Both the position numbers and the translations under genes were made by a program. Shown here one piece after another: positions 23,943 to 37,473 of a stretch of DNA of 64,000 bases (positions are counted from its first letter, which is position 1; every line of letters begins with the position of its first letter). Source of the DNA: Zeus faber (taxonomy: Eukaryota > Chordata > Actinopteri > Zeiformes > Zeidae); NCBI GenBank assembly GCA_960531495.1, contig CAUIJY010000068.1:1240001-1304000 (forward strand), given 5' to 3'. The notes under the pieces were generated by a model. The model was not told where the DNA came from and did not search any database. It saw only the letters and a program-made list of their open reading frames with translations.

Positions 23943-25192
23943 TGCTCAGATAGTGTAAATACTGATATGAACTCATTTGTAATGGGAAAGTACTGTTTGC
24001 AGAACAGTTTTTGGCACATCTAACAATTTTTTTCTGAAATTACGAGCATTTTCACAAAAACCTGCATGGATGGCAAACAAGGCATTTTCAGGCAATTTAA
24101 AGACTGAAAGGATGTTTTGAGTAAAGGTTTCTGTCATGACTTTGTAGGAACTGCTCAGATAGTGTAAATACTGTTATGAACTCATTTGTAATGGGAAAGT
24201 ACTGTTTGCAAAAGAGTTTTGGCACATCTAACAAGTTTTTCTGAAATTACAAGCATTTTCATAAAAACCTGCATGGATGGCAAACAAGGCATTTTCAGGA
24301 AATTTAAAGACTGAAAGGATGTTTTGAGTAAAGGTTTCTGTCATGACTCTCTAGGAACTGCTCAGATAGTGTAAATACTGTTATGAACTCATTTGTAATG
24401 GGAAAGTACTGTTTGCAGAACAGTTTTTGGCACATCTAACAATTTTTTTCTGAAATTACGAGCATTTTCATAAAAACATGCATGGATGGCAAACAAGGCA
24501 TTTTCAGGCAATTTAAAAACTGAAAGGATGTTTTGAGTAAAGGTTTCTGTCATGACTCTGTAGGAACTGCTCAGATAGTGTAAATACTGTTATGAACTCA
24601 TTTGTAATGGGAAAGTACTGTTTGCAGAACAGTTTTTGGCACATCTAACAATTTTTTTCTGAAATTACGAGCATTTTCACAAAAACCTGCATGGATGGCA
24701 AACAAGGCCTTTTCAGGCAATTTAAAGACTGAAAGGATGTTTTGAGTAAAGGTTTCTGTCATGACTTTGTAGGAACTGCTCAGATAGTGTAAATACTGTT
24801 ATGAACTCATTTGTAATGGGAAAGTACTGTTTGCAAAAGAGTTTTGGCACATCTAACAAGTTTTTCTGAAATTACAAGCATTTTCATAAAAACCTGCATG
24901 GATGGCAAACAAGGCATTTTCAGGAAATTTAAAGACTGAAAGGATGTTTTGAGTAAAGGTTTCTGTCATGACTCTCTAGGAACTGCTCAGATAGTGTAAA
25001 TACTGTTATGAACTCATTTGTAATGGGAAAGTACTGTTTGCAGAACAGTTTTAGGCACATCTAACAATTTTTTTCTGAAATTACGAGCATTTTCATAAAA
25101 ACCTGCATGGATGGCAAACAAGGCATTTTCAGGCAATTTAAAAACTGAAAGGATGTTTTGAGTAAAGGTTTCTGTCATGACTCTGTAGGAAC
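23943..25192 (+). repeat. Tandem trimer, 2 x 625 bp
   Basis: Units 23943-24567 and 24568-25192: a gcagaacag/cacaaa monomer with gactttgtagg tail, a short gagttttgg/aggaaattt monomer, and a gcagaacag/aattttttt/ttaaaaactg monomer. The caggaaattt landmark lies at 24296 and 24921. The first unit begins with actgatatg and the second with actgttatg. Confidence 0.82.
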
Positions 25193-25608
25193 TGCTCAGA
25201 TAGTGTAAATACTGTTATGAACTCATTTGTAATGGGAAAGTACTGTTTGCAAAAGAGTTTTTGGCACATCTAACAAGTTTTTCTGAATTTATGAGCATTT
25301 TCATAAAAACCTGCATGGATGGCAAACAAGGCATTTTCAGGCAATTTGAAGACTGAAGGGATGTTTTGAGTAAAGGTTTCTGTCATGACTCTCTAGGACT
25401 TGCTCAGATAGTGTAAATACTGTTATGAACTGATTTGTAATGGGAAAGTACTGTTTGCAAAACAGTTTTTGGCACATCTAACAAGTTTTTCTGAAATTAT
25501 GAGCATTTTCATAAAAACCTGCATGGATGGCAAACAAGGCATTTTCAGGCAATTTGAAGACTGGAAGGATGTTTTGAGTAAAGGTTTCTGTCATGACTCT
25601 CTAGGAAC

Positions 25609-27276
25609 TGCTCAGATAGTGTAAATACTGTTATGAACTCATTTGTAATGGGAAAGTACTGTTTGCAGAACAGTTTTTGGCACATCTAACAACTTTTTTC
25701 TGAAATTACGAGCATTTTCATAAAAACCTGCATGGATGGCAAACAAGGCATTTTCAGGCAATTTGAAGACTGAAGGGATGTTTTGAGTAAAGGTTTCTGT
25801 CATGACTCTCTAGGAACTGCTCAGATAGTGTAAATACTGTTATGAACTCATTTGTAATGGGAAAGTACTGTTTGCAAAACAGTTTTTGGCACATCTAACA
25901 AGTTTTTCTGAAATTATGAGCATTTTCATAAAAACCTGCATGGATGGCAAACAAGGCATTTTCAGGCAATTTGAAGACTGAAAGGATGTTTTGAGTAAAG
26001 GTTTCTGTCATGACTCTCTAGGAACTGCTCAGATAGTGTAAATACTGTTATGAACTCATTTGTAATGGGAAAGTACTGTTTGCAGAACAGTTTTTGGCAC
26101 ATCTAACAACTTTTTTCTGAAATTACGAGCATTTTCATAAAAACCTGCATGGATGGCAAACAAGGCATTTTCAGGCAATTTGAAGACTGAAGGGATGTTT
26201 TGAGTAAAGGTTTCTGTCATGACTCTCTAGGACTTGCTCAGATAGTGTAAATACTGTTATGAACTGATTTGTAATGGGAAAGTACTGTTTGCAAAACAGT
26301 TTTTGGCACATCTAACAAGTTTTTCCGAAATCACGTGCAGTTTCATAAAAACCTGCATGGGTGGCAAACAAGGCATTTTCAGGCAATTTAAAGACTGAAA
26401 GGATGTTTTGAGTAAAGGTTTCTGTCATGACTCTCTAGGAACTGCTCAGATAGTGTAAATACTGTTATGAACTCATTTGTAATGGGAAAGTACTGTTTGC
26501 AGAACAGTTTTTGGCACATCTAACAACTTTTTTCTGAAATTACGAGCATTTTCATAAAAACCTGCATGGATGGCAAACAAGGCATTTTCAGGCAATTTGA
26601 AGACTGAAGGGATGTTTTGAGTAAAGGTTTCTGTCATGACTCTCTAGGAACTGCTCAGATAGTGTAAATACTGTTATGAACTCATTTGTAATGGGAAAGT
26701 ACTGTTTGCAAAACAGTTTTTGGCACATCTAACAAGTTTTTCTGAAATTATGAGCATTTTCATAAAAACCTGCATGGATGGCAAACAAGGCATTTTCAGG
26801 CAATTTGAAGACTGAAAGGATGTTTTGAGTAAAGGTTTCTGTCATGACTCTCTAGGAACTGCTCAGATAGTGTAAATACTGTTATGAACTCATTTGTAAT
26901 GGGAAAGTACTGTTTGCAGAACAGTTTTTGGCACATCTAACAACTTTTTTCTGAAATTACGAGCATTTTCATAAAAACCTGCATGGATGGCAAACAAGGC
27001 ATTTTCAGGCAATTTGAAGACTGAAGGGATGTTTTGAGTAAAGGTTTCTGTCATGACTCTCTAGGACTTGCTCAGATAGTGTAAATACTGTTATGAACTG
27101 ATTTGTAATGGGAAAGTACTGTTTGCAAAACAGTTTTTGGCACATCTAACAAGTTTTTCCGAAATCACGTGCAGTTTCATAAAAACCTGCATGGGTGGCA
27201 AACAAGGCATTTTCAGGCAATTTAAAGACTGAAAGGATGTTTTGAGTAAAGGTTTCTGTCATGACTCTCTAGGAAC
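25609..27276 (+). repeat. Tandem tetramer, 2 x 834 bp
   Basis: Units 25609-26442 and 26443-27276: two gcagaacag/aactttttt monomers separated by a gcaaaacag/atgagc monomer, then a CACGTG/gggtgg monomer. The CACGTG monomers start at 26235 and 27069. The two units look identical by eye. Confidence 0.85.
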
Positions 27277-30200
27277 TGCTCAGATAGTGTAAATACTGTT
27301 ATGAACTCATTTGTAATGGGAAAGTACTGTTTGCAGAACAGTTTTTGGCACATCTAACAATTTTTTTCTGAAATTACGAGCATTTTCACAAAAACCTGCA
27401 TGGATGGCAAACAAGGCATTTTCAGGCAATTTAAAGACTGAAAGGATGTTTTGAGTAAAGGTTTCTGTCATGACTCTGTAGGAACTGCTCAGATAGTGTA
27501 AATACTGTTATGAACTCATTTGTAATGGGAAAGTACTGTTTGCAAAAGAGTTTTTGGCACATCTAACAAGTTTTTCTGAAATTATGAGCATTTTCATAAA
27601 AACCTGCATGGATGGCAAACAAGGCATTTTCAGGCAATTTGAAGACTGAAGGGATGTTTTGAGTAAAGGTTTCTGTCATGACTCTCTAGGACTTGCTCAG
27701 ATAGTGTAAATGCTGTTATGAACTGATTTGTAATGGGAAAGTACTGTTTGCAAAACAGTTTTTGGCATATCTAACAAGTTTTTCCGAAATTACGTGCAGT
27801 TTCATAAAAACCTGCATGGGTGGCAAACAAGACATTTTCAGGCAATTTAAAGACTGAAAGGATGTTTTGAGTAAAGGTTTCTGTCATAACTCTGTAGGAA
27901 CTGCTCAGATAGTGTAAATACTGTTATGAACTCATTTGTAATGGGAAAGTACTGTTTGCAGAACAGTTTTTGGCACATCTAACAACTTTTTTCTGAAATT
28001 ACGAGCATTTTCATAAAAACCTGCATGGATGGCAAACAAGGCATTTTCAGGCAATTTAAAGACTGAAAGGATGTTTTGAGTAAAGGTTTCTGTCATACTC
28101 TCTAGGACCTGCTCAGATAGTGTAAATACTGTTATGAACTGATTTGTAATGGGAAAGTACTGTTTGCAAAAGAGTTTTTGGCACATCAAACAAGTTTTTC
28201 TGAAATTACGAGCAGTTTCATAAAAACCTGCATGGGGGGCAAACATGGCATTTTCAGGCAATTTAAAGACTGAAAGGATGTTTTGAGTAAAGGTTTCTGT
28301 CATGACTCTCTAGGACCTGCTCAGATAGTGTAAATACTGTTATGAACTGATTTGTAATGGGAATGTACTGTTTGCAAAACAGTTTTTGGCACATCTAACA
28401 AGTTTTTCTGAAATTACAAGCATTTTCATAAAAACCTGCATGGATGGCAAACAAGGCATTTTCAGGAAATTTAAAGACCGAAAGAATGTTTTGAGTAAAG
28501 GTTTCTGTCATGACTGTAGGAACTGCTCAGATTGTGTAAATACTGGTATGAACTGATTTGTAATGGGAAAGTACTGTTTGCAAAACAGTTTTTGGCACAT
28601 CTAACAAGTTTTTCTGAAATTACAAGCATTTTCATAAAAACCTGCATGGATGGCAAACAAGGCAGTTTCAGGCAATTTAAAGACTGAAAGGATGCTTTGA
28701 GTAAAGGTTTCTGTCATAAATCTGTAGGAACTGCTCAGATAGTGTAAATACTGTTATGAACTGATTTGTAATGGGAAAGTATTGTTTGCAAAACAGTTTT
28801 TGGCACATCTAACAAGTTTTTCTGAAATTACGTGCAGTTTCATAAAAACCTGCATGGGTGGCAAACAAGGCATTTTCAGGCAATTTAAAGACTGAAAGGA
28901 TGTTTTGAGTAAAGGTTTCTGTCATAACTCTGTAGGAACTGCTCAGATAGTGTAAATACTGATATGAACTCATTTGTAATGGGAAAGTACTGTTTGCAGA
29001 ACAGTTTTTGGCACATCTAACAATTTTTTTCTGAAATTACGAGCATTTTCACAAAAACCTGCATGGATGGCAAACAAGGCATTTTCAGGCAATTTAAAGA
29101 CTGAAAGGATGTTTTGAGTAAAGGTTTCTGTCATGACTTTGTAGGAACTGCTCAGATAGTGTAAATACTGTTATGAACTCATTTGTAATGGGAAAGTACT
29201 GTTTGCAAAAGAGTTTTGGCACATCTAACAAGTTTTTCTGAAATTACAAGCATTTTCATAAAAACCTGCATGGATGGCAAACAAGGCATTTTCAGGAAAT
29301 TTAAAGACTGAAAGGATGTTTTGAGTAAAGGTTTCTGTCATGACTCTCTAGGAACTGCTCAGATAGTGTAAATACTGTTATGAACTCATTTGTAATGGGA
29401 AAGTACTGTTTGCAGAACAGTTTTTGGCACATCTAACAATTTTTTTCTGAAATTACGAGCATTTTCATAAAAACATGCATGGATGGCAAACAAGGCATTT
29501 TCAGGCAATTTAAAAACTGAAAGGATGTTTTGAGTAAAGGTTTCTGTCATGACTCTGTAGGAACTGCTCAGATAGTGTAAATACTGTTATGAACTCATTT
29601 GTAATGGGAAAGTACTGTTTGCAAAAGAGTTTTTGGCACATCTAACAAGTTTTTCTGAATTTATGAGCATTTTCATAAAAACCTGCATGGATGGCAAACA
29701 AGGCATTTTCAGGCAATTTGAAGACTGAAGGGATGTTTTGAGTAAAGGTTTCTGTCATGACTCTCTAGGACTTGCTCAGATAGTGTAAATACTGTTATGA
29801 TATGATTTGTAATGGGAAAGTACTGTTTGCAAAACAGTTTTTGGCACATCTAACAAGTTTTTCCGAAATCACGTGCAGTTTCATAAAAACCTGCATGGGT
29901 GGCAAACAAGGCATTTTCAGGCAATTTAAAGACTGAAAGGATGTTTTGAGTAAAGGTTTCTGTCATGACTCTCTAGGAACTGCTCAGATAGTGTAAATAC
30001 TGTTATGAACTCATTTGTAATGGGAAAGTACTGTTTGCAAAAGAGTTTTTGGCACATCTAACAAGTTTTTCTGAAATTATGAGCATTTTCATAAAAACCT
30101 GCATGGATGGCAAACAAGGCATTTTCAGGCAATTTGAAGACTGAAAGGATGTTTTGAGTAAAGGTTTCTGTCATGACTCTCTAGGAACTGCTCAGATAGT

Positions 30201-30397
30201 GTAAATACTGTTATGAACTCATTTGTAATGGGAAAGTACTGTTTGCAGAACAGTTTTTGGCACATCTAACAACTTTTTTCTGAAATTACGAGCATTTTCA
30301 TAAAAACCTGCATGGATGGCAAACAAGGCATTTTCAGGCAATTTGAAGACTGAAGGGATGTTTTGAGTAAAGGTTTCTGTCATGACTCTCTAGGACT
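27069..30397 (+). repeat. Region B HOR unit 3 (16 monomers, 3,329 bp)
   Basis: The plain 16-monomer form, with G6 monomer and one copy of each tail-end type. A single base is missing near 28094 (gtcatactctc for gtcatgactctc). This puts two monomers in one reverse-strand frame and yields the longest open frame in the window (123 codons), which I treat as an artefact of the indel. Most of the unit recurs about 3,329 bp downstream. Confidence 0.87.
28110..28317 (+). repeat. G6-variant monomer, copy 4
   Basis: Same set as the earlier copies. This monomer is absent from the next two complete units (30398 and 37474), where the flanking monomers are joined directly. Confidence 0.9.
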
Positions 30398-33300
30398 TGC
30401 TCAGATAGTGTAAATACTGTTATGAACTGATTTGTAATGGGAAAGTACTGTTTGCAAAACAGTTTTGGCACATCTAACAAGTTTTTCCGAAATCACGTGC
30501 AGTTTCATAAAAACCTGCATGGGTGGCAAACAAGGCATTTTCAGGCAATTTAAAGACTGAAAGGATGTTTTGAGTAAAGGTTTCTGTCATGACTCTCTAG
30601 GAACTGCTCAGATAGTGTAAATACTGTTATGAACTCATTTGTAATGGGAAAGTACTGTTTGCAGAACAGTTTTTGGCACATCTAACAATTTTTTTCTGAA
30701 ATTACGAGCATTTTCACAAAAACCTGCATGGATGGCAAACAAGGCATTTTCAGGCAATTTAAAGACTGAAAGGATGTTTTGAGTAAAGGTTTCTGTCATG
30801 ACTCTGTAGGAACTGCTCAGATAGTGTAAATACTGTTATGAACTCATTTGTAATGGGAAAGTACTGTTTGCAAAAGAGTTTTTGGCACATCTAACAAGTT
30901 TTTCTGAAATTATGAGCATTTTCATAAAAACCTGCATGGATGGCAAACAAGGCATTTTCAGGCAATTTGAAGACTGAAGGGATGTTTTGAGTAAAGGTAT
31001 CTGTCATGACTCTCTAGGACTTGCTCAGATAGTGTAAATGCTGTTATGAACTGATTTGTAATGGGAAAGTACTGTTTGCAAAACAGTTTTTGGCATATCT
31101 AACAAGTTTTTCCGAAATTACGTGCAGTTTCATAAAAACCTGCATGGGTGGCAAACAAGGCATTTTCAGGCAATTTAAAGACTGAAAGGATGTTTTGAGT
31201 AAAGGTTTCTGTCATAACTCTGTAGGAACTGCTCAGATAGTGTAAATACTGTTATGAACTCATTTGTAATGGGAAAGTACTGTTTGCAGAACAGTTTTTG
31301 GCACATCTAACAACTTTTTTCTGAAATTACGAGCATTTTCATAAAAACCTGCATGGATGGCAAACAAGGCATTTTCAGGCAATTTAAAGACTGAAAGGAT
31401 GTTTTGAGTAAAGGTTTCTGTCATGACTCTCTAGGACCTGCTCAGATAGTGTAAATACTGTTATGAACTGATTTGTAATGGGAATGTACTGTTTGCAAAA
31501 CAGTTTTTGGCACATCTAACAAGTTTTTCTGAAATTACAAGCATTTTCATAAAAACCTGCATGGATGGCAAACAAGGCATTTTCAGGAAATTTAAAGACC
31601 GAAAGAATGTTTTGAGTAAAGGTTTCTGTCATGACTGTAGGAACTGCTCAGATAGTGTAAATACTGGTATGAACTGATTTGTAATGGGAAAGTACTGTTT
31701 GCAAAACAGTTTTTGGCACATCTAACAAGTTTTTCTGAAATTACAAGCATTTTCATAAAAACCTGCATGGATGGCAAACAAGGCAGTTTCAGGCAATTTA
31801 AAGACTGAAAGGATGCTTTGAGTAAAGGTTTCTGTCATAAATCTGTAGGAACTGCTCAGATAGTGTAAATACTGTTATGAACTGATTTGTAATGGGAAAG
31901 TATTGTTTGCAAAACAGTTTTTGGCACATCTAACAAGTTTTTCTGAAATTACGTGCAGTTTCATAAAAACCTGCATGGGTGGCAAACAAGGCATTTTCAG
32001 GCAATTTAAAGACTGAAAGGATGTTTTGAGTAAAGGTTTCTGTCATAACTCTGTAGGAACTGCTCAGATAGTGTAAATACTGATATGAACTCATTTGTAA
32101 TGGGAAAGTACTGTTTGCAGAACAGTTTTTGGCACATCTAACAATTTTTTTCTGAAATTACGAGCATTTTCACAAAAACCTGCATGGATGGCAAACAAGG
32201 CATTTTCAGGCAATTTAAAGACTGAAAGGATGTTTTGAGTAAAGGTTTCTGTCATGACTTTGTAGGAACTGCTCAGATAGTGTAAATACTGTTATGAACT
32301 CATTTGTAATGGGAAAGTACTGTTTGCAAAAGAGTTTTGGCACATCTAACAAGTTTTTCTGAAATTACAAGCATTTTCATAAAAACCTGCATGGATGGCA
32401 AACAAGGCATTTTCAGGAAATTTAAAGACTGAAAGGATGTTTTGAGTAAAGGTTTCTGTCATGACTCTCTAGGAACTGCTCAGATAGTGTAAATACTGTT
32501 ATGAACTCATTTGTAATGGGAAAGTACTGTTTGCAGAACAGTTTTTGGCACATCTAACAATTTTTTTCTGAAATTACGAGCATTTTCATAAAAACCTGCA
32601 TGGATGGCAAACAAGGCATTTTCAGGCAATTTAAAAACTGAAAGGATGTTTTGAGTAAAGGTTTCTGTCATGACTCTGTAGGAACTGCTCAGATAGTGTA
32701 AATACTGTTATGAACTCATTTGTAATGGGAAAGTACTGTTTGCAAAAGAGTTTTTGGCACATCTAACAAGTTTTTCTGAATTTATGAGCATTTTCATAAA
32801 AACCTGCATGGATGGCAAACAAGGCATTTTCAGGCAATTTGAAGACTGAAGGGATGTTTTGAGTAAAGGTTTCTGTCATGACTCTCTAGGACTTGCTCAG
32901 ATAGTGTAAATACTGTTATGATATGATTTGTAATGGGAAAGTACTGTTTGCAAAACAGTTTTTGGCACATCTAACAAGTTTTTCCGAAATCACGTGCAGT
33001 TTCATAAAAACCTGCATGGGTGGCAAACAAGGCATTTTCAGGCAATTTAAAGACTGAAAGGATGTTTTGAGTAAAGGTTTCTGTCATGACTCTCTAGGAA
33101 CTGCTCAGATAGTGTAAATACTGTTATGAACTCATTTGTAATGGGAAAGTACTGTTTGCAAAACAGTTTTTGGCACATCTAACAAGTTTTTCTGAAATTA
33201 TGAGCATTTTCATAAAAACCTGCATGGATGGCAAACAAGGCATTTTCAGGCAATTTGAAGACTGAAAGGATGTTTTGAGTAAAGGTTTCTGTCATGACTC

Positions 33301-33727
33301 TCTAGGAACTGCTCAGATAGTGTAAATACTGTTATGAACTCATTTGTAATGGGAAAGTACTGTTTGCAGAACAGTTTTTGGCACATCTAACAACTTTTTT
33401 CTGAAATTACGAGCATTTTCATAAAAACCTGCATGGATGGCAAACAAGGCATTTTCAGGCAATTTGAAGACTGAAAGGATGTTTTGAGTAAAGGTTTCTG
33501 TCATGACTCTCTAGGAACTGCTCAGATAGTGTAAATACTGTTATGAACTCATTTGTAATGGGAAAGTACTGTTTGCAGAACAGTTTTTGGCACATCTAAC
33601 AACTTTTTTCTGAAATTACGAGCATTTTCATAAAAACCTGCATGGATGGCAAACAAGGCATTTTCAGGCAATTTGAAGACTGAAGGGATGTTTTGAGTAA
33701 AGGTTTCTGTCATGACTCTCTAGGACT
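30398..33727 (+). repeat. Region B HOR unit 4 (16 monomers, 3,330 bp)
   Basis: Same order as unit 3 but without the G6 monomer and with one more gcagaacag/aactttttt monomer near the end, so the count stays at 16. Its first monomer has the shortened cagttttggc (near 30461). The variant gtaaaggtatc at 30991 recurs at 38067, 7,076 bp away. Confidence 0.85.
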
Positions 33728-36700
33728 TGCTCAGATAGTGTAAATACTGTTATGAACTGATTTGTAATGGGAAAGTACTGTTTGCAAAACAGTTTTTGGC
33801 ACATCTAACAAGTTTTTCCGAAATCACGTGCAGTTTCATAAAAACCTGCATGGGTGGCAAACAAGGCATTTTCAGGCAATTTAAAGACTGAAAGGATGTT
33901 TTGAGTAAAGGTTTCTGTCATGACTCTCTAGGAACTGCTCAGATAGTGTAAATACTGTTATGAACTCATTTGTAATGGGAAAGTACTGTTTGCAGAGCAG
34001 TTTTTAGCACATCTAACAATTTTTTTCTGAAATTACGAGCATTTTCACAAAAACCTGCATGGATGGCAAACAAGGCATTTTCAGGCAATTTAAAGACTGA
34101 AAGGATGTTTTGAGTAAAGGTTTCTGTCATGACTCTGTAGGAACTGCTCAGATAGTGTAAATACTGTTATGAACTCATTTGTAATGGGAAAGTACTGTTT
34201 GCAAAAGAGTTTTTGGCACATCTAACAAGTTTTTCTGAAATTATGAGCATTTTCATAAAAACCTGCATGGATGGCAAACAAGGCATTTTCAGGCAATTTG
34301 AAGACTGAAGGGATGTTTTGAGTAAAGGTTTCTGTCATGACTCTCTAGGACTTGCTCAGATAGTGTAAATACTGTTATGAACTGATTTGTAATGGGAAAG
34401 TACTGTTTGCAAAACAGTTTTGGCACATCTAACAAGTTTTTCTGAAATTACAAGCATTTTCATAAAAACCTGCATGGATGGCAAACAAGGCAGTTTCAGG
34501 CAATTTAAAGACTGAAAGGATGCTTTGAGTAAAGGTTTCTGTCATAAATCTGTAGGAACTGCTCAGATAGTGTAAATACTGTTATGAACTGATTTGTAAT
34601 GGGAAAGTATTGTTTGCAAAACAGTTTTTGGCACATCTAACAAGTTTTTCTGAAATTACGTGCAGTTTCATAAAAACCTGCATGGGTGGCAAACAAGGCA
34701 TTTTCAGGCAATTTAAAGACTGAAAGGATGTTTTGAGTAAAGGTTTCTGTCATAACTCTGTAGGAACTGCTCAGATAGTGTAAATACTGATATGAACTCA
34801 TTTGTAATGGGAAAGTACTGTTTGCAGAACAGTTTTTGGCACATCTAACAATTTTTTTCTGAAATTACGAGCATTTTCACAAAAACCTGCATGGATGGCA
34901 AACAAGGCATTTTCAGGCAATTTAAAGACTGAAAGGATGTTTTGAGTAAAGGTTTCTGTCATGACTTTGTAGGAACTGCTCAGATAGTGTAAATACTGTT
35001 ATGAACTCATTTGTAATGGGAAAGTACTGTTTGCAAAAGAGTTTTGGCACATCTAACAAGTTTTTCTGAAATTACAAGCATTTTCATAAAAACCTGCATG
35101 GATGGCAAACAAGGCATTTTCAGGAAATTTAAAGACTGAAAGGATGTTTTGAGTAAAGGTTTCTGTCATGACTCTCTAGGAACTGCTCAGATAGTGTAAA
35201 TACTGTTATGAACTCATTTGTAATGGGAAAGTACTGTTTGCAGAACAGTTTTTGGCACATCTAACAATTTTTTTCTGAAATTACGAGCATTTTCATAAAA
35301 ACATGCATGGATGGCAAACAAGGCATTTTCAGGCAATTTAAAAACTGAAAGGATGTTTTGAGTAAAGGTTTCTGTCATGACTCTGTAGGAACTGCTCAGA
35401 TAGTGTAAATACTGTTATGAACTCATTTGTAATGGGAAAGTACTGTTTGCAAAAGAGTTTTTGGCACATCTAACAAGTTTTTCTGAATTTATGAGCATTT
35501 TCATAAAAACCTGCATGGATGGCAAACAAGGCATTTTCAGGCAATTTGAAGACTGAAGGGATGTTTTGAGTAAAGGTTTCTGTCATGACTCTCTAGGACT
35601 TGCTCAGATAGTGTAAATACTGTTATGAACTGATTTGTAATGGGAAAGTACTGTTTGCAAAACAGTTTTGGCACATCTAACAAGTTTTTCTGAAATTACA
35701 AGCATTTTCATAAAAACCTGCATGGATGGCAAACAAGGCAGTTTCAGGCAATTTAAAGACTGAAAGGATGCTTTGAGTAAAGGTTTCTGTCATAAATCTG
35801 TAGGAACTGCTCAGATAGTGTAAATACTGTTATGAACTGATTTGTAATGGGAAAGTATTGTTTGCAAAACAGTTTTTGGCACATCTAACAAGTTTTTCTG
35901 AAATTACGTGCAGTTTCATAAAAACCTGCATGGGTGGCAAACAAGGCATTTTCAGGCAATTTAAAGACTGAAAGGATGTTTTGAGTAAAGGTTTCTGTCA
36001 TAACTCTGTAGGAACTGCTCAGATAGTGTAAATACTGATATGAACTCATTTGTAATGGGAAAGTACTGTTTGCAGAACAGTTTTTGGCACATCTAACAAT
36101 TTTTTTCTGAAATTACGAGCATTTTCACAAAAACCTGCATGGATGGCAAACAAGGCATTTTCAGGCAATTTAAAGACTGAAAGGATGTTTTGAGTAAAGG
36201 TTTCTGTCATGACTTTGTAGGAACTGCTCAGATAGTGTAAATACTGTTATGAACTCATTTGTAATGGGAAAGTACTGTTTGCAAAAGAGTTTTGGCACAT
36301 CTAACAAGTTTTTCTGAAATTACAAGCATTTTCATAAAAACCTGCATGGATGGCAAACAAGGCATTTTCAGGAAATTTAAAGACTGAAAGGATGTTTTGA
36401 GTAAAGGTTTCTGTCATGACTCTCTAGGAACTGCTCAGATAGTGTAAATACTGTTATGAACTCATTTGTAATGGGAAAGTACTGTTTGCAGAACAGTTTT
36501 TGGCACATCTAACAATTTTTTTCTGAAATTACGAGCATTTTCATAAAAACATGCATGGATGGCAAACAAGGCATTTTCAGGCAATTTAAAAACTGAAAGG
36601 ATGTTTTGAGTAAAGGTTTCTGTCATGACTCTGTAGGAACTGCTCAGATAGTGTAAATACTGTTATGAACTCATTTGTAATGGGAAAGTACTGTTTGCAA

Positions 36701-37473
36701 AAGAGTTTTTGGCACATCTAACAAGTTTTTCTGAATTTATGAGCATTTTCATAAAAACCTGCATGGATGGCAAACAAGGCATTTTCAGGCAATTTGAAGA
36801 CTGAAGGGATGTTTTGAGTAAAGGTTTCTGTCATGACTCTCTAGGACTTGCTCAGATAGTGTAAATACTGTTATGATATGATTTGTAATGGGAAAGTACT
36901 GTTTGCAAAACAGTTTTTGGCACATCTAACAAGTTTTTCCGAAATCACGTGCAGTTTCATAAAAACCTGCATGGGTGGCAAACAAGGCATTTTCAGGCAA
37001 TTTAAAGACTGAAAGGATGTTTTGAGTAAAGGTTTCTGTCATGACTCTCTAGGAACTGCTCAGATAGTGTAAATACTGTTATGAACTCATTTGTAATGGG
37101 AAAGTACTGTTTGCAAAAGAGTTTTTGGCACATCTAACAAGTTTTTCTGAAATTATGAGCATTTTCATAAAAACCTGCATGGATGGCAAACAAGGCATTT
37201 TCAGGCAATTTGAAGACTGAAAGGATGTTTTGAGTAAAGGTTTCTGTCATGACTCTCTAGGAACTGCTCAGATAGTGTAAATACTGTTATGAACTCATTT
37301 GTAATGGGAAAGTACTGTTTGCAGAACAGTTTTTGGCACATCTAACAACTTTTTTCTGAAATTACGAGCATTTTCATAAAAACCTGCATGGATGGCAAAC
37401 AAGGCATTTTCAGGCAATTTGAAGACTGAAGGGATGTTTTGAGTAAAGGTTTCTGTCATGACTCTCTAGGACT
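33728..37473 (+). repeat. Region B HOR unit 5 (18 monomers, 3,746 bp)
   Basis: Begins normally with tgcagagcag and tttttagcac in its second monomer (33991; the same pair recurs at 40859). It then jumps near 34353 from the third monomer to the ggcagtttc monomer, losing the gtaaatgc, aactttttt, G6 and 206-bp types. A six-monomer, 1,248-bp block follows twice. Confidence 0.82.
34353..36848 (+). repeat. Tandem hexamer, 2 x 1,248 bp
   Basis: Units 34353-35600 and 35601-36848, exactly six 208-bp equivalents. Both start with a chimeric monomer (cagttttggc joined to acaagc and ggcagtttc; landmark at 34411 and 35659) and end with the gaatttatgagc type. Because the chimeric joint is in both copies, it formed before the duplication. 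Confidence 0.85.

Larger units (their letters stand above)
22071..27068 (+). repeat. Region B HOR unit 2 (24 monomers, 4,998 bp)
   Basis: Starts like unit 1 and follows it to about 24.6 kb. It is then expanded by a 625-bp trimer duplication (23943-25192) and by 834-bp tetramer duplication (25609-27276). Private changes include catgcaattt near 22842, tctgaaatcacgtg near 23824, ggcctttt near 24707, ttttaggc near 25050 and ctggaagg near 25561. Confidence 0.82.
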
